Assembly (NCBI GenBank): GCA_050744165.1
Contig: JBOGGN010000123.1
Span: forward strand, 1-5,441
Length of the DNA: 5,441 nt
Source: JBOGGN01 sp050744165
Lineage (GTDB): Bacteria; Actinomycetota; Acidimicrobiia; Acidimicrobiales; Palsa-688
Reading direction: 5' to 3'
Every line of letters begins with the position of its first letter. Position 1 is the first letter of the stretch. Shown in pieces: positions 1-5,395 of this stretch. A program made the translations under genes and the position numbers. The notes beneath the pieces were generated by a model, which had not been told where the DNA came from, made no database searches, and saw nothing but the letters and a program-made list of their open reading frames with translations.

Positions 1-2
1 CC

Positions 3-77
3 CAGTGGGTCGAGTCCCACGGCAGCCAAGTCAGCTACGGCGGCACCAACGCCGGAACCCTCTACCAGATCTCTTGA
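3..77 (+). CDS. C-terminal end of a probable GT39/ArnT-like membrane glycosyltransferase (partial)
   Basis: Reading frame 3 from the left edge is open for 24 codons and stops with TGA at 75-77. The peptide begins QWVESHG, has a YGGTNAGTLYQIS ending, and is too short for domain assignment. Its pattern, a Trp-Val-Glu-Ser-His segment followed by a Gly-Gly-Thr turn and a short hydrophobic tail (LYQIS), resembles the extreme C-terminus of actinobacterial ArnT-like polyprenyl-phosphate sugar transferases, which end in a soluble outer-face domain after many membrane helices. That family match is from memory of the motif, not from a search. The rest of the gene lies outside the window. Its stop is 32 bases before the next start on the same strand, so the two genes are probably co-transcribed. 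The overlapping frame starting at position 5 is a shadow of this gene until position 109. Confidence 0.6.
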   Translation, partial: QWVESHGSQVSYGGTNAGTLYQIS

Positions 78-95
78 CCATTTCCCAACACTCCC

Positions 96-101
96 AAGGA
101 G
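96..101 (+). promoter_or_regulatory. Ribosome binding site that fixes the start at 110
   Basis: AAGGAG lies 8 bases before the ATG at 110. The same frame is open back to a GTG at 5, but that start has no Shine-Dalgarno sequence in view and would overlap the preceding glycosyltransferase tail. The site at 96-101 therefore decides for the ATG at 110. Confidence 0.85.
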
Positions 102-109
102 CCCGAATC

Positions 110-1114
110 ATGGAACCCAACTTTCCCGTCGCCGTCTACCCGGTCCCCAACGACCCGAGCACGGCCAGCGCCAACAACGCCTTCGGACCGCCGCCCGACC
201 CGAGCAGGGCGGCCAGCGCCAACAACGCTTTCGGGCCCCCGCCCGACTCGAGCACGGCCAGCGCCAACAGCGCCTTTGGGCCTCCTGGGCCGGCCCCCGC
301 CCCGTACTTCACGCCCGAACCAGCCAACCCGTCCGCAGGGGGGTCCAAGCAGGGATGGAAGACCTGGATCGCCGGTGCCGCTGCGGCGGTGGTGTTTGGG
401 GTCGGCGGCTTCTTCGGCATCCAGGCCGTCGCCGGCCACTCCAAGTCGACAACGACTTCCGCTAACGCCGCCGCCAACGGCTCTCCCGGCGGTGGCCGAG
501 GCTTTGGCGGCCCGGGCGGCCTTGGCGGCGGCGACTTCGGCACCATCAAGTCGATCAACGGCTCGACATTCACGATCACCACACAGAGCGGATCCACCGA
601 GACCGTGACCACGTCGTCGTCGACGACGGTCACCAAGTCGACCAACGGCTCCGTCTCCGACATCAAGGTGGGCGACCACGTCGTGGCGCTGGCTGGCTTC
701 AACGCGAGCAGTTCCAGCGCTGCCGACCGGATCGTCGACAGCGGCACGTCCTCGGCGGCAACGGCCGGTCCCGGCCAGGGCCAGGGGGGACCCCCCGGCG
801 GCGGCAACGCTGTCTCCGGCACCGTGGCCTCGGTCGCCAACGGATCCATCACCGTCACCGAGAGCAGCGGAACCACGGCCACGGTGAACACCTCATCCTC
901 GACGAACGTCACCCTGATCCAGCCCAGCTCGGTCTCCGCTCTCACTGTCGGTGACAGCGTCCGGATCTCGGGCACCGCCACCAACGGCACGGTGGCTGCC
1001 ACGTCCATCAGCTCCGGGAACGCCGGCTTCGGTCCCGGCGCCGGCAACGGCCCCGGCGGCGGGTTCGGACCCGGTGGCGGCCAAGGCGGCCAGGGCGGCC
1101 CGCCGGCCGCATAG
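110..1114 (+). CDS. Membrane-anchored protein with two DUF5666-like domains
   Basis: This 334-residue protein starts at the ATG with AAGGAG upstream. Order of parts: a Pro/Ala/Asn-rich N-terminal tail (1-82) with three near-identical repeats at 15-60; one membrane helix at about 85-108 after a basic K80/K84 pair; a Ser/Thr/Ala and Gly-rich linker (111-142); a first domain at about 143-212; a Gly/Pro linker (220-232); a second domain at about 234-302; and a Gly/Pro-rich tail ending GGPPAA. Both domains follow the DUF5666 pattern: GTI/VxS...I/NGSxTxT, a Thr/Val beta stretch, a SSSTxVT segment, then I/LxVGDxV (IKVGDHV at 185-191, LTVGDSV at 278-284). DUF5666 domains are small beta-barrel-like domains of unknown function, often exported. 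The second half is inferred to lie outside the membrane. It follows the glycosyltransferase tail closely and is closed by a hairpin, so it is probably last in its operon. No catalytic residues are visible. Family assignment is fairly sure; function is unknown. Confidence 0.85.
   Translation: MEPNFPVAVYPVPNDPSTASANNAFGPPPDPSRAASANNAFGPPPDSSTASANSAFGPPGPAPAPYFTPEPANPSAGGSKQGWKTWIAGAAAAVVFGVGGFFGIQAVAGHSKSTTTSANAAANGSPGGGRGFGGPGGLGGGDFGTIKSINGSTFTITTQSGSTETVTTSSSTTVTKSTNGSVSDIKVGDHVVALAGFNASSSSAADRIVDSGTSSAATAGPGQGQGGPPGGGNAVSGTVASVANGSITVTESSGTTATVNTSSSTNVTLIQPSSVSALTVGDSVRISGTATNGTVAATSISSGNAGFGPGAGNGPGGGFGPGGGQGGQGGPPAA
152..289 (+). repeat. Three in-frame tandem repeats of 15-16 codons
   Basis: Residues 15-29, 30-45 and 46-60 of the DUF5666 protein repeat the unit D-P/S-S-T/R-(A)-A-S-A-N-N/S-A-F-G-P-P. 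The DNA units are 152-196, 197-244 and 245-289; the middle unit has one extra Ala codon. The copies differ at only a few bases, mostly silent or conservative, which suggests recent duplication within the gene. The repeats sit before the membrane helix. Confidence 0.9.
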
Positions 1115-1133
1115 ACCTTGGCCTGGCGATTAT

Positions 1134-1171
1134 CCCGGTCGGTCGCAGCGGTGAAGCTGCGGCCGGCCGGG
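1134..1171 (+). terminator. Hairpin after the DUF5666 gene, likely terminator
   Basis: The arms 1134-1149 and 1156-1171 pair over all 16 positions (14 Watson-Crick and two G-U in the plus-strand RNA) around a 6-base loop GGTGAA. The hairpin starts 19 bases after the stop codon. The following bases are TCTTGACG, so the U tract is weak, as is common in high-GC actinobacteria. A transcription terminator is the simplest reading. The G-U pairs make it weaker in RNA from the minus strand. Confidence 0.6.
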
Positions 1172-1524
1172 TCTTGACGCGCCTGCTTGGGCGACTCCTT
1201 GATGTGCGAAACGGCCCTTATACTCCGCCACGCTTGGGTCAGTTGCGACGGGCAATCTTCGTGACCCATACCTCATGGCAAGTGCGCCGTCAGCCAAAGA
1301 GCCCCCCACGAATCGCTCTTCTCGATCGCGGTCTCATTCGCTCAAGTCTCCGACCACGCTCCGCCTTCGGGGCCGAAGATGCCAGCTCAGTAATCGCTTT
1401 CGCCGAACTCGATCTCGGTCATCCTCGACTTGGGAGTGGAACCGGCCCAGTCGGTGGTAACGGCCTCGTGCACAAATAACGTGAGCGGTTGTTGGAGATG
1501 GCAAGATCTGGTGGTTTCCCTGCT
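1172..1524. other. Stretch without a supportable gene
   Basis: About 350 bases between the hairpin and the tnpB remnant. A 101-codon plus-strand frame (TTG at 1174 to a stop at 1479) is open, but its third codon positions are not clearly enriched in G/C as in the neighbouring genes. It also has no Shine-Dalgarno sequence and recalls no family. The long minus-strand frame through here is the antisense shadow of the DUF5666 gene extended upstream. The missing N-terminal part of tnpB is not recognisable here. It is probably intergenic DNA or old mobile-element debris. Confidence 0.5.
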
Positions 1525-2069
1525 GTGTTAGCCGCCAAATACCGCAAGGTGGCCCGCTGCCGGCCGACCTCGCCCACCGCCTGAACTGGTCGAGGGCTAC
1601 GACCTGATCGTCCGCGAGGACCTGAGATCACCAGCATGGCCTCCAGGCCCGCCGCCCGCCCCGACGGCCACGGCAGCTTCGAGCCCAAAAGGCCGTAACT
1701 TAACGCCCCTAACGCAAGTGCAGGGCGTGATAGCGCCCCGCACTTGCGTTAGGGATGTTAAGTTAACTCCGCCTTGCGCCAAGGGCGGCCTCAACCGGTC
1801 CATCCACGAAGCGGGAAGGGGGCAACCCCCTGCAATTTCTCGCGTACAAGGCGCAAGAACCTGGCCGCGAGCTGATCGCCGTCGACCCCCGCCACACCTC
1901 CCGCATCTGCGCCGCCTGCGGGCACAACGCTAACCGGGCCCGCCCAGGCGGGTTCCGATGTCAAACCAGCGGCCACCAAGCACAGGCCGACGTCAACGCC
2001 GCCATCAACATCCTCCGGGTCGGTCAGGCCCGGCGCCAACAACGCGAAGCCCACCCACAATCCGCATGA
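1525..2069 (+). pseudogene. tnpB: Decayed tnpB (IS200/IS605-type RNA-guided nuclease), truncated, frameshifted and interrupted
   Basis: TnpB is the RuvC-like RNA-guided nuclease of IS200/IS605 elements. Pieces of its C-terminal half appear in order but in different frames: AAKYRKVAR (1531-1557), ADLAHRL (to 1583), LVEGYDLIVREDL (1586-1624, with the RuvC-II Glu codon at 1616), ITSMASRPAARPDG to GSFEP (1627-1686), KGGLNRSIHEAG (1781-1816), then LQFLAYKA to the TGA at 2067 (frame from 1830). The last piece has the VDPRHTS motif, a zinc ribbon and ADVNAAINIL with the final catalytic Asp (1989-1991). Frame changes lie near 1564, 1584 and 1625 (losses) and in the C run 1826-1830 (one extra base). 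A palindrome adds a stop at 1696-1698. The ribbon's Cys pair at 1908-1919 is intact, but the second pair reads C-Q-T-S, so one zinc ligand is lost. The Trp usual in the GWGQ motif is Arg. The first half of the protein is absent. It is surely non-functional; the family call is strong. Confidence 0.88.
1696..1765. repeat. Near-perfect palindrome with 33-nt arms inside the tnpB remnant
   Basis: The left arm 1696-1728 and right arm 1733-1765 are inverted copies around a 4-base centre (GATA, 1729-1732). Position x pairs with 3461 minus x. Twenty-nine of 33 pairs are Watson-Crick, two more are G-T, and only 1706/1755 and 1722/1739 mismatch. The ends are AT-rich (TAACTTAAC and its complement), while the interior contains ACGCAAGTGC. 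It separates two tnpB pieces that should be nearly adjacent (GSFEP on the left, KGGLNRSI on the right), so it reads as an insertion. The trinucleotide CCG flanks it at 1693-1695 and 1769-1771, which is too short to prove a target duplication. It could be a small palindromic mobile repeat (REP- or MITE-like) that carries no gene. Confidence 0.9.
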
Positions 2070-2070
2070 A

Positions 2071-2092
2071 CGCGCAGAATATTTTGTGCGCG
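2071..2092. repeat. Short hairpin just after the tnpB stop
   Basis: CGCGCA (2071-2076) and TGCGCG (2087-2092) pair around a 10-base AT-rich loop, one base after the tnpB stop codon. IS200/IS605 elements carry a subterminal hairpin at their right end just downstream of tnpB, so this may be the old right-end hairpin. It also lies between two converging reading frames, but it has no T tract on either side, so a terminator role is less likely. The stem is only six pairs. Confidence 0.4.
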
Positions 2093-2108
2093 AGCCTGAC
2101 GGTCTCGA

Positions 2109-2753
2109 TCAAGCGGTAAACCATGGACGTGCGCCTGCAGACAACCGGAATGATTGGAGTTCGGCCGCCTTCACAACGGTCGTATGAGAGATCCGGTCGC
2201 GGACGCGGACGGGGCTACCCAGCACGAGGTGGTAGGCGAGCACTCCGACGCCGGCCAGCAGTGGCCAGGGCTTGATTATGTACCTGGGTACCGCACTATT
2301 CCCGTCGTCGTCAGCGGCGTCGTCCTGTGTGCCTCTGTCCCTGTCTGCATCGAGCTTGGCATGCAAAGCGCGGAGGTGTTCGGTTTGGCGCTGCCGCCAA
2401 CAGCGAATGGCCAAGGACGGCGCGAAGCCGGGCACGGCGTCGACCGTCCACCGGCCGACCGCCTGCGAAACCGTCAGCCTCGCCCCCGAAGCGGAATCTA
2501 CGACTCGGATCCCCGCCGCGAGTTGACCGGGGGTCGCGCCGATCGTCATCACGGGAAGCGTGAAGTAGGCAAGCTGCGCGGCTCGGGCCGCTACCAGCCG
2601 CCGAACAGACAGCCCCGGAGCGGTTGGCTGAGGATCTAGCGCCGTTACGGACCGGCGGCGGCGGAACCAGACCATGGCGATCAACGTGAAAGGGAGGGCG
2701 TCGACAGCGACAGCCGCGGCCCGTCGGCACCGCGGCGCCTCGAGGGCCCTCAT
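2109..2753 (-). CDS. RDD-family membrane protein
   Basis: This is a 214-residue protein. The ATG at 2753 is the earliest possible start because an in-frame TGA directly precedes it; the Shine-Dalgarno sequence is weak. Family signs: the N-terminal RRxAAxxVD pattern (R10, R11, D18) opening the first membrane helix (about 14-30); a second hydrophobic stretch (about 57-76) running into TIGATPGQLAAGIRVVD (70-86), the RDD loop normally written TxGKxLxGLRVV; a third helix at about 158-178; and a closing VRDRISHTTVV (184-194), equivalent to the usual HDRxAGTxVV. The Arg and Asp residues that name the family are kept. An acidic, hydrophilic insert (134-150, DRDRGTQDDAADDD) lies between the second and third helices. 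RDD proteins are small membrane proteins, some proposed to act in ion or solute transport; substrate cannot be told here. It lies 106 bases downstream of the PD40 gene on the same strand. Confidence 0.8.
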   Translation of the reverse strand: MRALEAPRCRRAAAVAVDALPFTLIAMVWFRRRRSVTALDPQPTAPGLSVRRLVAARAAQLAYFTLPVMTIGATPGQLAAGIRVVDSASGARLTVSQAVGRWTVDAVPGFAPSLAIRCWRQRQTEHLRALHAKLDADRDRGTQDDAADDDGNSAVPRYIIKPWPLLAGVGVLAYHLVLGSPVRVRDRISHTTVVKAAELQSFRLSAGARPWFTA

Positions 2754-2859
2754 TCACCAGCCCACAAGGGGCACGTTTTGGACGATGACCACGAACGACA
2801 CCGTAATCTTGGCAACGCCACCACCGAGTTCGTGGCGCCGGGGTGGTGCCACTGTGAAG

Positions 2860-4173
2860 TCAGGTCCGCCGGGACCCCGTCTGCTCCACCACCACGGCCA
2901 TGGTGTGGCCCACCGGTGACCAGCCGGCGGGACCGGCTTGCCAGTGAGTGTCTTGGACCAGTGTCCGGGTCTGGCCGGTCGAGGGGTCGATGGCCAAGAC
3001 AGTGTTGTCGCCGGTCTCACCCGCCAGGAATTGCCCGTCGTGGGACCAGTCGATCGGATCGACGTTGCTGGCCAGCAGCCGGGCGGAGCCGCCCGAGAGC
3101 GGCTCCAGGTAGGTGTCAAAGTTGATCCACTCCGAGAACACGGCGTCAACGGGCGACGCCTGGGCGTAGCGGCCTTGCGTGTTGAGCGTGGCGACGATAT
3201 GGCCGGCGGCGTCGGCCAGTAAGACCGGGCCGGTCTGGTAGCTGACCACGAGGTGGCTCGAGTCCTTGGTCCAGCTCACCTCGTAGGGGAAGTTGTTTCC
3301 GAAGTTCGTGGCCACCGGCTCGGCCGGCACTGGCGCCTCGGTGAGCGTCCCGGTTGCTGGGTTGATGAGCTCAATCGTCCGGTGGTTGAAGGCCGCGACC
3401 GCAATCTGGCGGCCATCAGGCGACCATTCCAGCCTCCCGCGGCCCTGGTCGACATAGGCGAGAAAGCGGGTGCTGCCGCTGCTGACGTCGAGCAGGTACA
3501 ACGAGATGTCGCCGTTGGCGTTCACCGGCTGTCCGTAGTAGGCGATGCTCTTGCCATCCGGGGACCAGCTCGGTCCTTCGGGGTATTCGGTGCCCGCCGC
3601 AACCTCATGCATGCCCGACCCGTCATGGTTGATGATCCACAGATGCGTTGGGATCGCACCATTGGGGAGGGCGTCGCTGGCCCGGCCGTCGAAGACGAGC
3701 TGCTGGCCGTCGGGAGAAAACGAAACGCTGCCGAAGGTGTAGTCGAGCAGGACGGGATGGATCGCACCGCTGTCGGCGTCGACCAGGTACAGGCCCTGGG
3801 TGGCCGGGTCGGACGCCACCACCGGCGAGCCCGACGGTCCGCTGGCGGCTGTCGTCGTGGTGCGGTGCGTCGAGGACGTGGTTGGCGGGTGGGTGGGAAG
3901 GGTTGGCGTGGTTGCCGGGCTGCTAGGGACCGTGGTCGAGGACGGGGCGCTGGTTGAGGTGTCTGAGACAGGAGTCCCGGGCGGGTCGTCTACGAGCGGC
4001 GAGACGCTGCTCCGGTGACTGGTCGTCGTACCGACGACGGTGCCCTTGCTGCCTCCGCCCGACGAGATCAGGACAACGATGACGCCGGTCACCAGGGCGG
4101 CCACGACGACGACGACGATCACGGGAAGCACAACCGGGTTCTTTCGCCGCCCGCCCCCAAGTGAGCCGCCCAT
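2860..4173 (-). CDS. Membrane-anchored TolB-like PD40 beta-propeller protein
   Basis: The protein has 437 residues from the ATG at 4173. It opens with a short Gly/Arg/Lys-rich segment (1-12), then one membrane helix (about 13-37, with a run of Val). A Ser/Thr/Pro-rich linker follows (about 45-118). The propeller covers about 124-430. Blade motifs of the PD40/TolB type recur: FSPDG 152-156, WSPDG 203-207, WSPDG 250-254, WTKDS 301-305, WSHDG 376-380 and WSPVG 418-422. Between them are strands such as LYLVDADSG and LYLLDVSSG, and a LAIDPSTG turn. Six visible motifs fit a six-bladed propeller. The topology suggests a sensor or binding domain held outside the membrane by a stalk; no enzyme residues are seen, and the ligand is unknown. 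The start is not certain: GTG at 4191 lies 14 bases after GGAGG and would add six residues. The frame upstream to 4308 looks non-coding. The last motif sits close to the end (TGSRRT), so the final blade may be short. Confidence 0.85.
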   Translation of the reverse strand: MGGSLGGGRRKNPVVLPVIVVVVVAALVTGVIVVLISSGGGSKGTVVGTTTSHRSSVSPLVDDPPGTPVSDTSTSAPSSTTVPSSPATTPTLPTHPPTTSSTHRTTTTAASGPSGSPVVASDPATQGLYLVDADSGAIHPVLLDYTFGSVSFSPDGQQLVFDGRASDALPNGAIPTHLWIINHDGSGMHEVAAGTEYPEGPSWSPDGKSIAYYGQPVNANGDISLYLLDVSSGSTRFLAYVDQGRGRLEWSPDGRQIAVAAFNHRTIELINPATGTLTEAPVPAEPVATNFGNNFPYEVSWTKDSSHLVVSYQTGPVLLADAAGHIVATLNTQGRYAQASPVDAVFSEWINFDTYLEPLSGGSARLLASNVDPIDWSHDGQFLAGETGDNTVLAIDPSTGQTRTLVQDTHWQAGPAGWSPVGHTMAVVVEQTGSRRT

Positions 4174-4487
4174 CAGCCGGTCTTGCCACACATCATCTGT
4201 TCGAACCTCCGCCACCAATCGACCACCGCGACTAATCGGCCGATTTGGCCGCGAGGTTGAGCCGGTTCGTGAAATTTTCCGCCAGCGGCGCTTCGTCGAC
4301 GCCACCAAGCGGATGCAGCCGACCCGAAATCCCGGCTGAGGGTCTCCCGCCAGAGCAACCTGCGCATGATCGGAGTTCCGGGACTGAGCTGGTGCATGAC
4401 GAGTGGAGTCAGCCGCCTACGGGTACCACGCCGTCATGGGCGAGTTGAGCTGGATCACCAGCCACCAAGGCCGCAAGATGTGCAAGT
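4174..4487. other. Upstream region of the PD40 gene, no supportable gene
   Basis: About 310 bases that should hold the promoter of the minus-strand PD40 gene. GGAGG on the minus strand (about 4206-4210) is the best ribosome binding site in view and favours a start at 4191 or 4173. I found no convincing -35/-10 pair. Short frames on both strands cross the region, but none has a good start or a recognisable sequence. Confidence 0.5.
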
Positions 4488-4697
4488 GTGCACCAAAACC
4501 GCTGTGCTAAAGCCGCTGTGCTAAAGCCGGGTCAGCGAAAACTCTTAGTGCTTGCCTTCCTCGCCGGAACTATCGGCGTCTCTGTCGTCATCGGAATCAT
4601 AGTCGATGCTGTTCTTGTCTGTGTATTGGGTGCCTGCGGTCTGGACGCTATGGCACTGTCACTCGTCGGGCTTCGACGAGTGACCCGCCTCCCGTAG
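4488..4697 (+). CDS. Possible small two-helix membrane protein (doubtful)
   Basis: This 69-codon frame starts at a GTG and ends at a TAG. After a basic N-terminus (R5, K8, K13, R17, K18) it has two adjoining hydrophobic stretches at about 19-39 and 41-62, with Cys at 45 and 50, then a basic tail (RRVTRLP). A short membrane peptide or toxin-like protein is possible, but I recognise no family. Against it: there is no clear Shine-Dalgarno sequence, third positions are less G/C-rich than in the real genes nearby, the first codons run through a 14-base tandem repeat, and a hairpin overlaps the end. It could equally be the tail of a decayed larger gene. Confidence 0.3.
   Translation: MHQNRCAKAAVLKPGQRKLLVLAFLAGTIGVSVVIGIIVDAVLVCVLGACGLDAMALSLVGLRRVTRLP
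4499..4529. repeat. 14-base tandem repeat, 2.2 copies
   Basis: CCGCTGTGCTAAAG occurs at 4499-4512 and again, exactly, at 4513-4526, followed by CCG of a third copy. The unit is not a multiple of three, so a change in copy number would shift any frame read through it, including the 69-codon frame here. Confidence 0.9.
4658..4684 (+). terminator. Perfect 11-bp hairpin, possible terminator
   Basis: The arms 4658-4668 and 4674-4684 pair perfectly around a 5-base loop GGCTT. The hairpin overlaps the last codons of the 69-codon frame and has no T tract after it. It may end a plus-strand transcript; alternatively it marks old mobile DNA. The structure is certain, the role is not. Confidence 0.4.
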
Positions 4698-4796
4698 CGC
4701 CACTTGGCCCGCCGTGTCGGCACCGAACACGTCGAAGCCAAAATGCCCGATGGCAGTTCGAGCCCATGAGCGACGAAACCGTCGAGCACCCATTGT

Positions 4797-4848
4797 TGGG
4801 GTGGGTCGGATAACCCGCGTCCCGCCGCGTACTATCCGACCCACCCCA
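4797..4848. repeat. Perfect 16-bp inverted repeat
   Basis: The arms 4797-4812 and 4833-4848 are exact inverted copies (TGGGGTGGGTCGGATA and its complement) separated by 20 bases rich in CG steps. The right arm ends 41 bases before a strong ribosome binding site at 4890. Candidate roles are a terminator for upstream transcripts, an operator or attenuator for the gene that began at 4902, or the ends of a tiny repeat element. There is no T tract after the right arm. Confidence 0.85.
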
Positions 4849-4889
4849 CCCGACATGTCACAATGGACCCGTCTATCTGAACAATCCTG

Positions 4890-4895
4890 AAGGAG
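4890..4895 (+). promoter_or_regulatory. Strong ribosome binding site before the ATG at 4902
   Basis: AAGGAG is followed by six bases (TCCTCG) and an ATG at 4902, an ideal arrangement. The frame it opens reads M-P-E-P-S and then stops with TGA at 4917-4919. The site therefore marks the start of a gene broken just after its start, or a five-codon peptide. Confidence 0.6.
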
Positions 4896-4901
4896 TCCTC
4901 G

Positions 4902-5285
4902 ATGCCCGAGCCGAGCTGAGCTGAAGAAAGAGCCGCAGTTCACATCACGCCTTTCCGTTGACACCGGCATGGTCATCTGGTCGTTTCACAAGGGTTCGCC
5001 CAAGTTCGAACTCTTTGCGGATCCTGGCGGAAGCTCAGCGAGCCCCTCCGTCGAGGTGCGGCACAGCGGTGGCGAAGTCAGCGGCAGCCAAGACGTGTTC
5101 GAGTACATCGCGGTGTGCCCGCTCACCGATCACAGCGGAGTCGGAGCCACGGAGTCGGGGACCTGGACGGGCCCGTCCGACCGAACCTCCCCGGCGCCTA
5201 GTTCGAAGTTCAACACCACGAACACAGCTCGTCGGCTTATATCTGCAGCTACCGAGACGATGTCGGCGTCGGCCCCGTGGCCTGA
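4902..5285 (+). pseudogene. Probable frameshifted gene, product not recognised
   Basis: After the ATG at 4902 the frame stops at the sixth codon. One surplus base at about 4917, in the duplicated GAGCTGAGCT, would join it to the frame from 4918 (ELKKEPQFTSRLSVDTG...), which has no stop from 4891 to the right edge. That frame contains VIWSFHKGSPKFELFADPGG and, later, VFEYIAVCPL. Most third positions from 4969 to about 5190 are G or C, as in real genes here. Beyond that, the frame of the 4902 ATG gives a peptide ending SSAYICSYRDDVGVGPVA with TGA at 5283-5285, which looks more protein-like than the continuing frame, so a second shift near 5200 is possible. I recognise no family. Alternatives are a shorter intact gene from the ATG at 4969, running off the window, or chance open frame in GC-rich DNA. 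Confidence 0.35.
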
Positions 5286-5395
5286 CGACTCCGGCCGAAC
5301 CGCCTCCGGGGTGCGGCGAACCCGAAAGGTGCCCTTCCCGGTTCGGAGGAAACTCCCAGGATCGCCACAGCTTCACATCAGCGCTAGGTCCGACC

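Noticed and set aside
5..109. N-terminal extension of the DUF5666 frame to a GTG at 5
   Set aside because: It overlaps a better supported gene tail, reads as an Arg-rich peptide unlike the rest, and the ATG at 110 has an AAGGAG at the right distance.
1199..1224. TTGATG ... TATACT promoter-like pair
   Set aside because: The spacer is only 14 bases and no gene follows that would need it.
136..1269. Long minus-strand frame opposite the DUF5666 gene
   Set aside because: It is a Pro-rich antisense shadow of a Gly-rich coding strand and contains no recognisable domain.
1174..1479. 101-codon plus-strand frame after the hairpin
   Set aside because: It has no ribosome binding site, third positions are not clearly G/C-rich, and no family pattern is seen.
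1696..1765. Palindrome as a CRISPR repeat or tRNA
   Set aside because: There is a single copy without spacers, and the fold is one long stem with no cloverleaf.
1718..1933. 71-codon frame through the palindrome and tnpB remnant
   Set aside because: Only KGGLNRSIHEAG within it is real tnpB sequence; the rest is the palindrome and an out-of-frame reading, so it is part of the pseudogene.
2754..3149. 131-codon minus-strand frame overlapping the end of the PD40 gene
   Set aside because: It is an out-of-frame reading of the propeller for most of its length. Its tail ends at the TGA directly before the RDD start but shows no domain.
3253..3957. 234-codon plus-strand frame opposite the PD40 gene
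   Set aside because: It is antisense to six PD40 blade motifs in the correct frame on the other strand, so it is a shadow.
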